Below are positions 33,275-42,800 of a DNA stretch of 64,000 nt, in pieces; within the stretch, counting starts at the first letter, position 1; every line of letters starts with the position of its first letter. Under the pieces are notes generated by a model, which saw nothing but the letters and a program-made list of their open reading frames with translations, ran no database searches and was not told the DNA's origin. Both the position numbers and the translations under genes were made by a program. The stretch is from positions 3,858,435-3,922,434 of the forward strand of contig OY282420.1 in assembly GCA_958295955.1 (NCBI GenBank), in the 5' to 3' direction. The DNA is from an uncultured Bryobacterales bacterium (GTDB taxonomy: Bacteria; Acidobacteriota; Terriglobia; Bryobacterales; UBA6623).

Positions 33275-36200
33275 CCCGACCCGACCCGACCCGACCCGAC
33301 CCGACCCGACCCGACCCGACCCGACCCGACCCGACCCGACCCGACCCGACCCGACCCGACCCGACCCGACCCGACCCGACCCGACCCGACCCGACCCGAC
33401 CCGACCCGACCCGAGTATCAAGCACAACCGCCTCCCGTTTGTCAACTCTTTCGGCTACTTCATTCTCGGGCACCCAGTAGCGCGGGACGATAACCGCTTC
33501 GGGGTTCGCCTTCTCTTGCGCGGTCATCTGCCGGGCGTTTCCATTGCGGATGTCCTTGGCCGAGACGTCCTCGAAGGTGGCGAAGCGGTGGTCGTATTGG
33601 TGGAAGAGCTTGGCCTCGTACAGCGGCAGGTAGCGCTCTTTGCCGCGCGTGAACACGTTGCCCTGCAGGCGCCAACCCGCTTCCGCCAACTGCTCGCGCG
33701 TGCGGAACAGACCGGAGTCGTTGGCCATGTCGAACATCCGCTGGAACTTCGCGCCCCAGGGATTGGCCTCCGGTTCTTCGTCTTGCGCCTCCCGCCGGAA
33801 CACCCCGGCGCGGCGGTACATCTTGCGGGCGATCTCCATGTCCCGCCGGGTTCGGAAGATGGGGCAGGTGCGCGTGTTGGGATTGAACAGCCGGATGTCC
33901 TCGGCCGACAGCGCGAACCGCCGCCCGGCGTCGCGAAGCTGCTCCGGTGCGGTGCAGAAAAAAGCGAACTCGGGCGCGGGGCAGGGAAGCGCGGCGCCGG
34001 TCAGCGTCAGCAAACAGAACTTGATCCGGCTGTCAATGTCTGCAAAGACCTTCTCCCGGTTCTCGAAGTCGTACAGGCTGACCAGCCTCTGCCCGGCGAC
34101 CGTTTCGTCGAAGAATGCCTTGGTCGAATGGTCCGTGGCGATGCCGGTAGGCGCGATCAGTCCCGCGCGGCCTTTCGGCGACAGCAGCCGCAGGAACGTC
34201 TCGGCAAACACCGCGTAGGTGTTCACGTCGCCGACGCCGGTCAGAGGAAACCGCCCGCCGCCGCGGATGAACAGGCTTGACGCCTCGGCTTCTCGTCTCG
34301 CCGTTTCGAACTCGGCAAAGAGCGTCTTTTCCGCCGGCAGCGCGGCCTCAAGGGCCAAGCGCTCGATGAGCCGGTTGCGCGCCGCCTTGTTCGGGGCGGC
34401 GGCGATCTCCGGCGAGCGCGATGCGAAGAACTCCTGCTCCTGCAGCTTGACGCGCTCCCACGGCGGATTGCAGATTACGACGTCGAAGCCGCCGCGGCGC
34501 ATGACTTCGGCAAAGGCCGAGCGCCAGTGAAAGAAGCCGTGCCGCGCGGCCGATTCGCGGACCGCGGCCTCGACTCCCGGCCGCATGGTCAGCCCCTTGT
34601 CGAGGCGGTTGAGGTCTTCGCCGAGCGGCGCGGTCTCCAGCGCGTCTCTCGTCTTGCGGGCGAAAAACGCGCCGACGAAGAGGTCGGCGCGCAGCTTCTC
34701 TCTTGCGCGGGACTTGTCCCCGGTTTCCCAGGCGGCGCGCTTGCGGTCGACGTCGTCGATCGTCTCTTCGGACATGTCTTCCCAGTCGGCGGCCGGCGCG
34801 GCGGCTTGCGCCAAGCTGCCCGCGGCGAGCAGGCTGCCTTGCACGGAGCGGCCTGTTTGCCTGTTGCGCCGCTTGAGATCGCGGCAGACGATTTTGTCGT
34901 CGCCGGTGAGCGGCTTGTAGGCGGCGCCGGGAATGCCCTCGGCCATGACCGCCGGGTCGAGGACGCCGATCAGGCTGTCGCCGCAGCGGACGTGGGCGTC
35001 GAGGAACGACAGCGGCTTGCCCGGCTCGACCGTTTCGATCCAGAGCGCCGCCTTGCACAACGCGATCGCGAGCGGGTTGCGGTCGACGCCGTAGATGCAG
35101 CGCTGCGCGACCTCGCGCAACGCCTGACGGCGCGCGGCTTCGTCGTCGACGCCGGCTTCGAGGCGCGCGATCTCGGCGGCCATGCGCCGCGCCGCAGCCA
35201 GCAGGAAATGTCCCGAACCGCACGCCGGGTCGACGACCTTGAGCTCGAGCACGGCCGCCCGCGGGTCTTCGGGATGCTCGGCAACGGCCCGGGCGATCGC
35301 CGGGTCGAGCGCCGAGCGGATCAACTCATGCACCAGCGCGGGAGGGGTGTAATAGGAGCCGGTCAGTTTCCTCGCGGAGCCTTTGCCGTCGACGAGGTCG
35401 AACGTCCAGGGCGAGGCGTCCACGTCCAGCGCGGGCTGCAACTCCAGCAGGCTTTCGTAAACGGAGCCGAGCTCTTCGGTTCCCATGTCGCGGTAGTTGA
35501 CGCGGACGAGCGCCGCGCCGGAGGGGAAGAAGGCGAGGGCGCGCACGGCTTCCAGCAGATGCGCGTTGGCGATGGCTGCGCCGTCCAGGTCGGGGCACTG
35601 CTCGCGGCGGAACAGGCCGCCCAGGGCCGGCAGGCCGAGAGCGGGCGCGCCGCGGTCGAGAGCGGCGAAGGCAATGCGCAGGCTCTGCCAGAGGTCCCGG
35701 TGGCGGTCGTAGTGCCGCCGGCGCAGGGCGCGTTCGCGCAGGCGGGCCAGGGAGTAGCCTTGCGCGTACACGGCGCGCTGCGCTTCCGCGGCGTCCGGCG
35801 CATGCAGCAGGCCGCGCTCTTCGACGGTGAAGAGAAAAAGCAGGCGGTAAACCAGCCCGAGAAGCTGCCGGAACCAGTCTTCGGGCGTGAGCGCGCCGGA
35901 CCGCAGGGCGGCGCGCAGGCCGCTGTTGTCCGCGTGCTGCAGGAAGCCGTTGCCCAGGCTGCGCAAGGCATCGGCGACGCCGCTGCGGAGATTTTGCAGG
36001 GCGCGCTCGCCGGTTTTGTGGGCTTCGGCGCGCCAAGTCTCGAGGATGCAGCCGGAAGGCTTGCCGTCGGCCGGCTGCAGGCGTCCGGCATGGGCAACGA
36101 GCCAGAGCGCGGCGAAGTCGGGGTAGAGTTCTTCTTCGAAAATGAGATCGAGGTCGGCTTCGATGCAGGCGGGCCGCGTCAGGCTGGGGTTGTCGCGCAG

Positions 36201-36731
36201 GATGCGCAGCTTCGCTCCGTTGGAGACGATGCCCCACAGGCAGGCATCCGCGGCATTAAGGTACTCCTGCACGAGTCCGTGGGGGGCTTCCCGGCGGCCT
36301 TCCCAGCCGAAATGCGGGTCGGCCTTGTCGAGATCGAAGCCGCGCGCCGCCAGCAGCAGGGGCACGGCCCCGCCGCAGGCGCGGTGGGTCAGCTTGAAGA
36401 CGCGGTCCCGCTCGGCGGCGCTGCCGGCCGCGGTCAGATCGTCGTAGCCGAGGACGGAGCGCAGCAGCGGCTCGAGCCATTCTTTGACGCCCACCCGCCG
36501 CGCGTCGAGGTCTCGGCGGGCGCGGCGCAGGGCGTAGCGGGAGTAGAGATCGCCTGCGATGCGCCAATAGCGGGCGATCTCGTCCTTAAGCGCGAGCGAC
36601 TGCGAGAGGCCGTAGTCGGCGCCGTTCTGCCGCGGCGCTTTCAGCGCGGCGACGGTCCGCAGGAACTCGGGCGGCAGGATGCCGCCTGTGACCCGCAGCG
36701 CCGCGAACGCATGACTTTTTCGCGCCGCCAT
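33186..36731 (-). CDS. Eco57I-type adenine DNA methyltransferase with 3' phase-variable tract (DrmMI-like)
   Basis: A 1181-aa protein. Start ATG 36731 (MAARKSHAFAALRV) is chosen over the longer frame from 36791 because the extra residues lack coding character. An N-terminal helical region leads to TGSYYTPPALVHELI, then the SAM motif VVDPACGSGHFLLAA (~499) and the catalytic FDVVICNPPWERV (~755), a gamma-class N6-adenine methyltransferase. It continues to VPRYWVPENEVAERVDKRE, where intact relatives enter the FRDI recognition domain. Here the frame instead enters the 28-copy CCCGA tract and ends after a 29-aa nonsense tail, so the encoded enzyme lacks its recognition module. It is the third gene of a minus-strand set with two helicases. 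It is probably inactive in this frame. Confidence 0.88.
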   Translation of the reverse strand: MAARKSHAFAALRVTGGILPPEFLRTVAALKAPRQNGADYGLSQSLALKDEIARYWRIAGDLYSRYALRRARRDLDARRVGVKEWLEPLLRSVLGYDDLTAAGSAAERDRVFKLTHRACGGAVPLLLAARGFDLDKADPHFGWEGRREAPHGLVQEYLNAADACLWGIVSNGAKLRILRDNPSLTRPACIEADLDLIFEEELYPDFAALWLVAHAGRLQPADGKPSGCILETWRAEAHKTGERALQNLRSGVADALRSLGNGFLQHADNSGLRAALRSGALTPEDWFRQLLGLVYRLLFLFTVEERGLLHAPDAAEAQRAVYAQGYSLARLRERALRRRHYDRHRDLWQSLRIAFAALDRGAPALGLPALGGLFRREQCPDLDGAAIANAHLLEAVRALAFFPSGAALVRVNYRDMGTEELGSVYESLLELQPALDVDASPWTFDLVDGKGSARKLTGSYYTPPALVHELIRSALDPAIARAVAEHPEDPRAAVLELKVVDPACGSGHFLLAAARRMAAEIARLEAGVDDEAARRQALREVAQRCIYGVDRNPLAIALCKAALWIETVEPGKPLSFLDAHVRCGDSLIGVLDPAVMAEGIPGAAYKPLTGDDKIVCRDLKRRNRQTGRSVQGSLLAAGSLAQAAAPAADWEDMSEETIDDVDRKRAAWETGDKSRAREKLRADLFVGAFFARKTRDALETAPLGEDLNRLDKGLTMRPGVEAAVRESAARHGFFHWRSAFAEVMRRGGFDVVICNPPWERVKLQEQEFFASRSPEIAAAPNKAARNRLIERLALEAALPAEKTLFAEFETARREAEASSLFIRGGGRFPLTGVGDVNTYAVFAETFLRLLSPKGRAGLIAPTGIATDHSTKAFFDETVAGQRLVSLYDFENREKVFADIDSRIKFCLLTLTGAALPCPAPEFAFFCTAPEQLRDAGRRFALSAEDIRLFNPNTRTCPIFRTRRDMEIARKMYRRAGVFRREAQDEEPEANPWGAKFQRMFDMANDSGLFRTREQLAEAGWRLQGNVFTRGKERYLPLYEAKLFHQYDHRFATFEDVSAKDIRNGNARQMTAQEKANPEAVIVPRYWVPENEVAERVDKREAVVLDTRVGSGRVGSGRVGSGRVGSGRVGSGRVGSGRVGSGRVGSGRVGSGRVLDILAKLARNSLSERSPTQPTSGRESSR
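33275..33414. repeat. Pentanucleotide tract, exactly 28 copies of CCCGA
   Basis: An uninterrupted run of 140 bp, 28 perfect CCCGA units (TCGGG in the sense of the gene). Three units encode VGSGR, so the current frame contains a VGSGR repeat in the methyltransferase. Because 5 is not a multiple of 3, loss or gain of a unit changes the downstream frame. Perfect long tracts of this type are contingency loci in phase-variable methyltransferases. Confidence 0.98.
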
Positions 36732-36950
36732 TACAGATATGGTAGGCGCAAGCGCGCCAAGCGCCCGAAACGCGGCGGCGCATGTCTGCAAGGCCGACGC
36801 CGGAGAGCGTTATAACGAGGGCCGGCCGGTTGCCCCCGAGGGGTGATGCGCGGCCCCGGAGGCCGGCTATATGCAAGAATACGCCTGAAGAAGACGCGCA
36901 GAGCTTGGGAACGTCTGTTGCCGGCGCGCGCAGCGGCTGAGGCGCCCGCC

Positions 36951-39854
36951 TCACAAGTTCGCCAGGGGCATGAAGACGTAAACCCCGATCTTGTCCACCG
37001 GCAGCGCCGGCGTCACCGCGTAGCGCAGGCCGCGGGCGCCGCTTGCCTCGCGGATGCGCCGGTGGTCGGAGAGCAGTTCCCGGGCGCGCCGGCGGGCGAT
37101 GTCGGAGAACGCCTCTTCCAGGTCGGGCAGCGCGGCGAGAGCCTGCCGGATCAGCATGCTTTTTTGCCCGTCTTCCATGTTGCGGCCGGGTTCGAGCGCG
37201 AGCAGCGCAAGGGCGTCGCCGTCGGCCGGCAGCTCGGGCGCGGCGCCGGCGCGGACGACGACAGCGAGGCATTCTTCGGCCAACAACGCTTTCGCCGGCG
37301 CGGGACGGCCGTCCGCGCCGCGCCGCTCGACCTCGATCTGACTGCGCAGGCGCAGCAGGTAGAGCACGGTGCGGGTTTCGACCCCCGCGGTGAAGACCGC
37401 GCCCGCCCGGGCGGCGATTTGCGGGTTGCCGGCGTCGAGCGCCTGTTCCGCCGCATAGTCCGCAAGGGCGGCGACCAGCGGATGCGCGCGGTGGATGTAT
37501 GCCGCTCCCTGCGGCGCGGGTTGGGCGAAGGCGAGCTTTGCCGAAGATGAGAAGCCGATGCCGTCGAGGCGGTCCTGGAGCGCCCCGGGCAGGTGCTTGA
37601 CCGGCAGGCGGCAATACCCGTTGCGCCGGTCGAGCGGCGCCCCCAGGCGTTGGGCGGCCGAGCGGACGAAACGGGCGACGTCGTCCGGCCCGCCGAGCAC
37701 GGCAACGGCCTTGCGCCATTCCGGGAGAACGTCGTCCGGCCGCAGCCGCCGCTGGGCGAAGATCGTGCGCGTCCGCGTCATCCTGTCGCGCGCGTTCCGC
37801 CAAGCCTCGTCCACTTCGTCTTCGACGTCCCCGAAATCGAGCTTGCGCTGCTCGACCGCTTCGGCTATGCCGCCGCTGCGCAGCAGAACCGCCTTCATAA
37901 CGGCGTCCACGACCTTGTTGCCGTCGGCCGGCAGGGGCACGGCCACGCCCAACTCCTTGCGGATCTTGGATGCCTTGCGCAGGATCACCTGGAGCACGGC
38001 GCCGTCCACGGGGTTGTTTTCGCCGTAGAGCATCAGCGCGCGCACCGCGGGCGACGCCTGCCCGAAACGATCGGCGCGGCCCTCGCGCTGCTCGTGGCGG
38101 GTCGGGTTCCAGGTGAGATCGTAATGGATCACCGCATCGAACCGGCTTTGCAGGTTGATGCCTTCGGACAGGCAGTCCGTGGCCGCTAGCACCGGCGCCG
38201 CGCCGGATTCGAGATCGTCCAATTCCTCGATGCGCTCTTCGCGCTGGTCGGAGGTCAACTCTCCGGTAACGACGGCGACGCGGGTTTTCTGCTGCGGCAA
38301 GGCGCGCTGCAACTCCTCGCCGACGTAGTGGGCGGTGGCGACGTAGCGGCAGAACACGACCGGCTTGAAGCCGTCCGCGAGCAGCCGCCGCGTCTCGACG
38401 ATCAGCAACTTCAGCTTGGGGTCGTTGGCCGGGCCGCGCAGGGCGTCGGCGCGGGCGATCAGCCGGCGCAGCGCCGGGGCGTCCTCCGGCGTTTCCAGGG
38501 CGCCGGCGGGCGCGCTTTCGTTGCGCGTCAGGGAGTCGTCGTCCGCTTCGTCCATGACCGTTTCGCCGGCCGCCCGGTCGAGGTCGGCGATTTGCTCTCG
38601 CTCGCTCTCTCCTGCCGCGGCTTGCAGCCGCGTGCGCAGGGCCAGCGAAGCCGCGGCGGGGCTGGAGGAGACGCAGCGCAGCAGCGCCAGCGCCGCCCAC
38701 CAGGACATGCGCTGCTGCAGCTTGCTGCCGCCTTCGGCACGCTCGACCATGGCGCGGGCATAGGCCAGCGCGTCGTCGAAAAGCCGCCCCCAATCGCCGG
38801 TCAAGCGGTAGGTGGCTTCGCGGCTCTCGCGGACGGGGAAGCCGGCGGCGTCCTTCCACTCGGCGATGTCGCCGCGCCGGCGCTGGATGAAGCGTCCGGC
38901 GAGCTTTTCGCGCAGCTTGCCGCGCGCCTCGCCTTCGGGCATTGCGGCAAGCTGCGCGAATTCGGGCGCCAGCAGGCCCAGCAGGTTGTGAAAAGCGGCG
39001 TCGTCGCCGGAATGCGGCGTGGCCGTGAGGAATACCATGTGCCGCCGGGGCTCGCCCGCGGCGAGGCCCCGGAGCAGACGGTAGCGTTGATGGCGGGCGG
39101 CGGTATCGGCCCGCACGCAGGCATGGGCCTCGTCCACAACGACGAAATGCGGGCAGGCGCGCAGGAAATCTTCCCGGCGGCGGTCGGATTTGATGTAGTC
39201 CAGGGAGACGACCGTATAGGGATGGACTTCGAAAATGGATTCATCCGGCCGCAGTCCCCGTTCGAGACGCGCGGCCGTGCCGGTGCGGACGACCTCGGCC
39301 TCGATGCTGAATTTCTCCGCCAGCTCCTGCTGCCACTGCTCGCAGAGATGCGGCGGACAGAGGACGGCGAGCCGCTCGACCTCGCCGCGGTCGATCAACT
39401 CGCGGGCGATCAGGCCGGCTTCGATGGTCTTGCCGATGCCCACGTCGTCGGCGATCAGCAGGCGGACGGTGTCCAGCTTGAGCGCCATGAGCAGCGGCGC
39501 CAGTTGATAGGCGCGGGGCTCGACGTTGAGGTTGCCGAAGCTTCTGAAGGGGCCGGCGCCGGCGCGCAGCTTCAGGCGCAGCGCGTCGCGCAGGAGGAGC
39601 GCCGCTTCCCGCGAGCCCGGCTTTTCGGGGTCCGGCAGGTCGAACGTTGCCGCCGCGGGCTGCTCGGTCTCCAGCGGCAGATAGATCAGCGAGGCATCGT
39701 CCTCGGCCCCGCCGAGCGGCCGCAGCTTCAGCAGGTCGGGCCGCGTCTCGGGCAGAACGACCCATTCACGCCCCCGCGCCCGCACCAGATCGCCGGGCTT
39801 GAACCGAACCGCCGCTTCCATTGCGCGCTCTTTGCCCCGCTCCTCCGCTTTCAT
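36951..39854 (-). CDS. SNF2-like superfamily 2 helicase (DrmD/BrxHII-like)
   Basis: A 967-aa protein. Start ATG 39854 overlaps the stop of the giant helicase (ATGA); a second ATG at 39821 (MEAAVRFKPGDLV) is also plausible. Motifs: Walker A LIADDVGIGKTIEAGL (~139), DEAH box VVDEAHACV (~236), motif III FLTATPHSGDD (~275), and the second RecA lobe with LSEGINLQSRFDAVIHYDL then EQREGRADRFGQ (~560-592). The C-terminal ~300 residues are specific and end in a QEV-like region. This layout fits the SNF2 helicases of DISARM (DrmD) and BREX-3/4 (BrxHII). It probably translocates on DNA for the neighbouring methyltransferase and helicase-nuclease. Confidence 0.85.
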   Translation of the reverse strand: MKAEERGKERAMEAAVRFKPGDLVRARGREWVVLPETRPDLLKLRPLGGAEDDASLIYLPLETEQPAAATFDLPDPEKPGSREAALLLRDALRLKLRAGAGPFRSFGNLNVEPRAYQLAPLLMALKLDTVRLLIADDVGIGKTIEAGLIARELIDRGEVERLAVLCPPHLCEQWQQELAEKFSIEAEVVRTGTAARLERGLRPDESIFEVHPYTVVSLDYIKSDRRREDFLRACPHFVVVDEAHACVRADTAARHQRYRLLRGLAAGEPRRHMVFLTATPHSGDDAAFHNLLGLLAPEFAQLAAMPEGEARGKLREKLAGRFIQRRRGDIAEWKDAAGFPVRESREATYRLTGDWGRLFDDALAYARAMVERAEGGSKLQQRMSWWAALALLRCVSSSPAAASLALRTRLQAAAGESEREQIADLDRAAGETVMDEADDDSLTRNESAPAGALETPEDAPALRRLIARADALRGPANDPKLKLLIVETRRLLADGFKPVVFCRYVATAHYVGEELQRALPQQKTRVAVVTGELTSDQREERIEELDDLESGAAPVLAATDCLSEGINLQSRFDAVIHYDLTWNPTRHEQREGRADRFGQASPAVRALMLYGENNPVDGAVLQVILRKASKIRKELGVAVPLPADGNKVVDAVMKAVLLRSGGIAEAVEQRKLDFGDVEDEVDEAWRNARDRMTRTRTIFAQRRLRPDDVLPEWRKAVAVLGGPDDVARFVRSAAQRLGAPLDRRNGYCRLPVKHLPGALQDRLDGIGFSSSAKLAFAQPAPQGAAYIHRAHPLVAALADYAAEQALDAGNPQIAARAGAVFTAGVETRTVLYLLRLRSQIEVERRGADGRPAPAKALLAEECLAVVVRAGAAPELPADGDALALLALEPGRNMEDGQKSMLIRQALAALPDLEEAFSDIARRRARELLSDHRRIREASGARGLRYAVTPALPVDKIGVYVFMPLANL

Positions 39855-42800
39855 TCGGCAGCCGGCGCTTTGCCCTTGCCGAAGACCCAGGCGTACTCGT
39901 CCGCGATGCGCCCCCAGGACGCCCGCTCCGCGGGAAAGCGCACGACGGTGAAGCCCGCATCGCGAAGGCGCCGCGTGATCTCGGCGTCGAGGGCTTTTTG
40001 GCTGCTTCCCCGGTGGACGGGGCCGTCGATGTAGATCAAGGCTTGCCGCTCGGCGTAGGCAAAGTCGGGTCGGGTATGGAATTTCTCGAGGTAGGGCTGC
40101 GCCCGGTCCGGCAGGCGGCGGCCGCTCGTTTTCAGATAGTCGAGCCACGCCTTTTCGAGGCTGGAATGCGAGGCGTTGCGCATATCGTCGAAGCTTTCGC
40201 CCAGCGGGGAGGCGCAAGTCTTGCGTTCGCTGCGCGCCAGCCGGCAGAGCAGATCGAGCATGTCTTCGTTGCGGCGGTCGATTCGTTCGTGGTCCGGCTG
40301 GTTGTAGTAGCTGAGCAGGCAGCGGTAGCAGCCGGCCTCGCAGTCTTTCTCCCGATTTTCGAGGCCGGCGGCATCGAGCGGGCCGCCGGATTGCGAGGCG
40401 TAGTGGCAGACTTCCAGCGCCTTGCGGGCGACCTGCCTTATCGCTTCGGGATCGCTTGCCAGACGGGTGAGGACGCCGGCGCCGCCTTCGGCCGCCTCGT
40501 AGAAAAGGACGGCGGCGCGCTTGTCCCGCTCGGGCAGGGGCTCGGCGGCAAGCTCCGCCTCTTCCAATTGGAACTCCTGCTCGATGCCGCGTTTGAGTGC
40601 GTACTGCAGCGAGATCATGGCCTCGTCAGAAAGCTGGGCGCCCGGCCTGACGACCAGGATGTTGCGGGTGTCCTCGACGAAGGGCGTAATGCGCTCGATC
40701 TTTTTTCCCATCTGCGCAGCAGTTTTTCCGGCCTGCGCAGCAGTTTTTCCGGTCTGCGCGCCGTCGTCTTCCGCGTCGGTCGGCGCTTGGTCGTCTTTGG
40801 TCCATTCGCCGGTATGGGCATCGATGCTGAAGCCGTAGATGGACTTCTCTCGGCGCCGCCGCCAGCCGAGGTTGATGCGCCAGAGCGTAGCGGCCGGGCC
40901 GTATTCGAACTTGAGGAGAGTTTCTCCTTTTTCCTGCAACTCGGCGCGCTCGACGCGCGGCCTGCCGTTCTCCTCGGCGAAGCGCAGCGTGGTGATCGTC
41001 TCGTAACCTTGACGCTGCCGCTCTTCTTCGTCGGAGGTGATGCGCATGGCCCGCCGGGTCGAGACTTGCTCGATGCGGTAGAGGTTGGAGACGATGCGGC
41101 TGTCCGCGAGGGAGGCGGCGCAGTTGACGCAGCGTTCGAAACTCTTGCGCTCTCCGAAATGTCCGTAACCGCAGGCGGGACAGATGCGGGCGGCTTGCAC
41201 CGGCAGCCCGGCCGAAGCGGCTGCCTCTCCCTCGCCGCGGATGGCGAGCAGGGCGCGCCGCACGCGGTAAGTGCTGCCCTCGTGGTAGATGATGGATTGC
41301 GGGCCGAACTCGCTGAGCCCGAGAAAGCGGGGGCGGCTCAAGAACGAGTCGCGAACCAGTCTCTCGCGCCGCCCGGGGATGAAGGCCATAAGCGGCAGGC
41401 GGGGGAAGTTGTAGCCCGGCAAGAAGCCCTCCGCCGCGAGATAGCGGTAGGTATGGAAGTCCGAGTTCATCGTCGCTTTGCTTTCGAGCAGCAGATTCTG
41501 CTGAGTATAGGCTTCGTCGTAGCGGGACTTGGCCTCTTGGCGTTCGCGTTCGGTCGCCGCGGCGTTGTGCAGCACCGCGTTGGCGGATTGCATCTGGCGC
41601 GACGTAGCGAGGTAAAGAGAGCGCCAGCGGCGAAAGGCTCCATCGAACCGCAGCTCCGCGGAGTTCACCGCGCTGTCGAGCCACCTTTCCGTGTACCAGG
41701 GGGCGGCCGGCCCGGAGAGGTCTTGCTCGAGTGTGGCCAGGATGCGCCGCGCGCGCCTTTTCGTTGCGTCCACGGCTTTGGCCCCGCGGATATCCTCGGC
41801 GAGTTTTTGGCGCAAGGGCAACTCGACGGGGTTTTCCAGATCGAGCGCTTCGCGCACTGATTTGCCCGGCGAAGCTTCCGTTTCCACCAGCCAGACTGCG
41901 TGCAGGTGGCTGCGTACGAGGTCTTCGTTGGCCAAGTCGATGGACGGCGCATTGACGGCGCCGGCGACCATGCGCGCCGGCTCTGAGAAAAAGTACTGGT
42001 CGTGGGGCGAGCGGGCCGCGCAGTAGGTAATGACCAATGCCGGTTGACCGCTGCGGCCGGCGCGTCCGCTGCGCTGCGCGTAATTGGCCGGCGTGGGCGG
42101 CGCGTTGCGCATGTAAACCGCGTTGAGCGTGGAGATGTCGATGCCGAGTTCCATGGTCGGCGAGCAGAAAAGGATGGGCAAGCCTGCCGGCTCCACCCGG
42201 TCGTCCACGATGCGCTCGTCTTCGAGGCCCTTGCGGAAACGCATTTCGCGTTCTTCGCGGACCCCGGCCTCGACCTGCGCCGTATGTTCCCGCGCTTCCA
42301 GGCGGTGCAGGAAATGTTCGCCGCCATCCAGGAGCTTTGCGGCATTGTCGTAGAGGGCGCGGAAGAACCGGTTGGCGGCGTCGGCGCCCGCGGCGAGACG
42401 CCATTCCAGAACGGAACTGTCGATGCGGTAACCGACTTGCCGCCCGCCGCGGCCGCCGTTCGGGTCTGTCGGCTCCACATAGCCGTAAACGGTCAGCACG
42501 CTCAAGATGCCGTCGACGAGGGCGTTGTAATCCTGCTCGCCGAACTGCTGCGGCCGGCGCGAGGCTGCGGCGCCCGCCAGGGCTTGCGAGCGGAGTTTCC
42601 GTCCGAAGGCGGAGCGGTGGGAGACGTGAACCAGGCGGGAGTCCTTGCCGCCGATTTTTGAGGCGGGACGCGGGACCATGACGGCGTGCGGTTCGAGGCG
42701 GTCTTCTTCCGACAGTCCCCAGGGTTCTTTCAACTCGTTGAAGCTGCGGTTGCGGATCTGCTCCTGGAAGCTCGGGTCGAGGTAGATGGTCTTGATGCAG

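Noticed and set aside
33275-33414. CRISPR array or origin-type iteron array
   Set aside because: The unit is 5 bp with no spacers, far below CRISPR repeat length, and it lies inside a coding frame.
33101-33493. A plus-strand frame across the CCCGA tract encoding a long PDPTR repeat
   Set aside because: Any frame through a perfect pentamer tract is open on both strands. No start signal, domain or conserved flank supports it, and the minus-strand methyltransferase explains the region.
36586-38859. A 757-residue frame overlapping the SNF2 helicase and methyltransferase start
   Set aside because: Arg/Ala/Pro-rich wrong-frame translation. The helicase motifs lie in the other frame.
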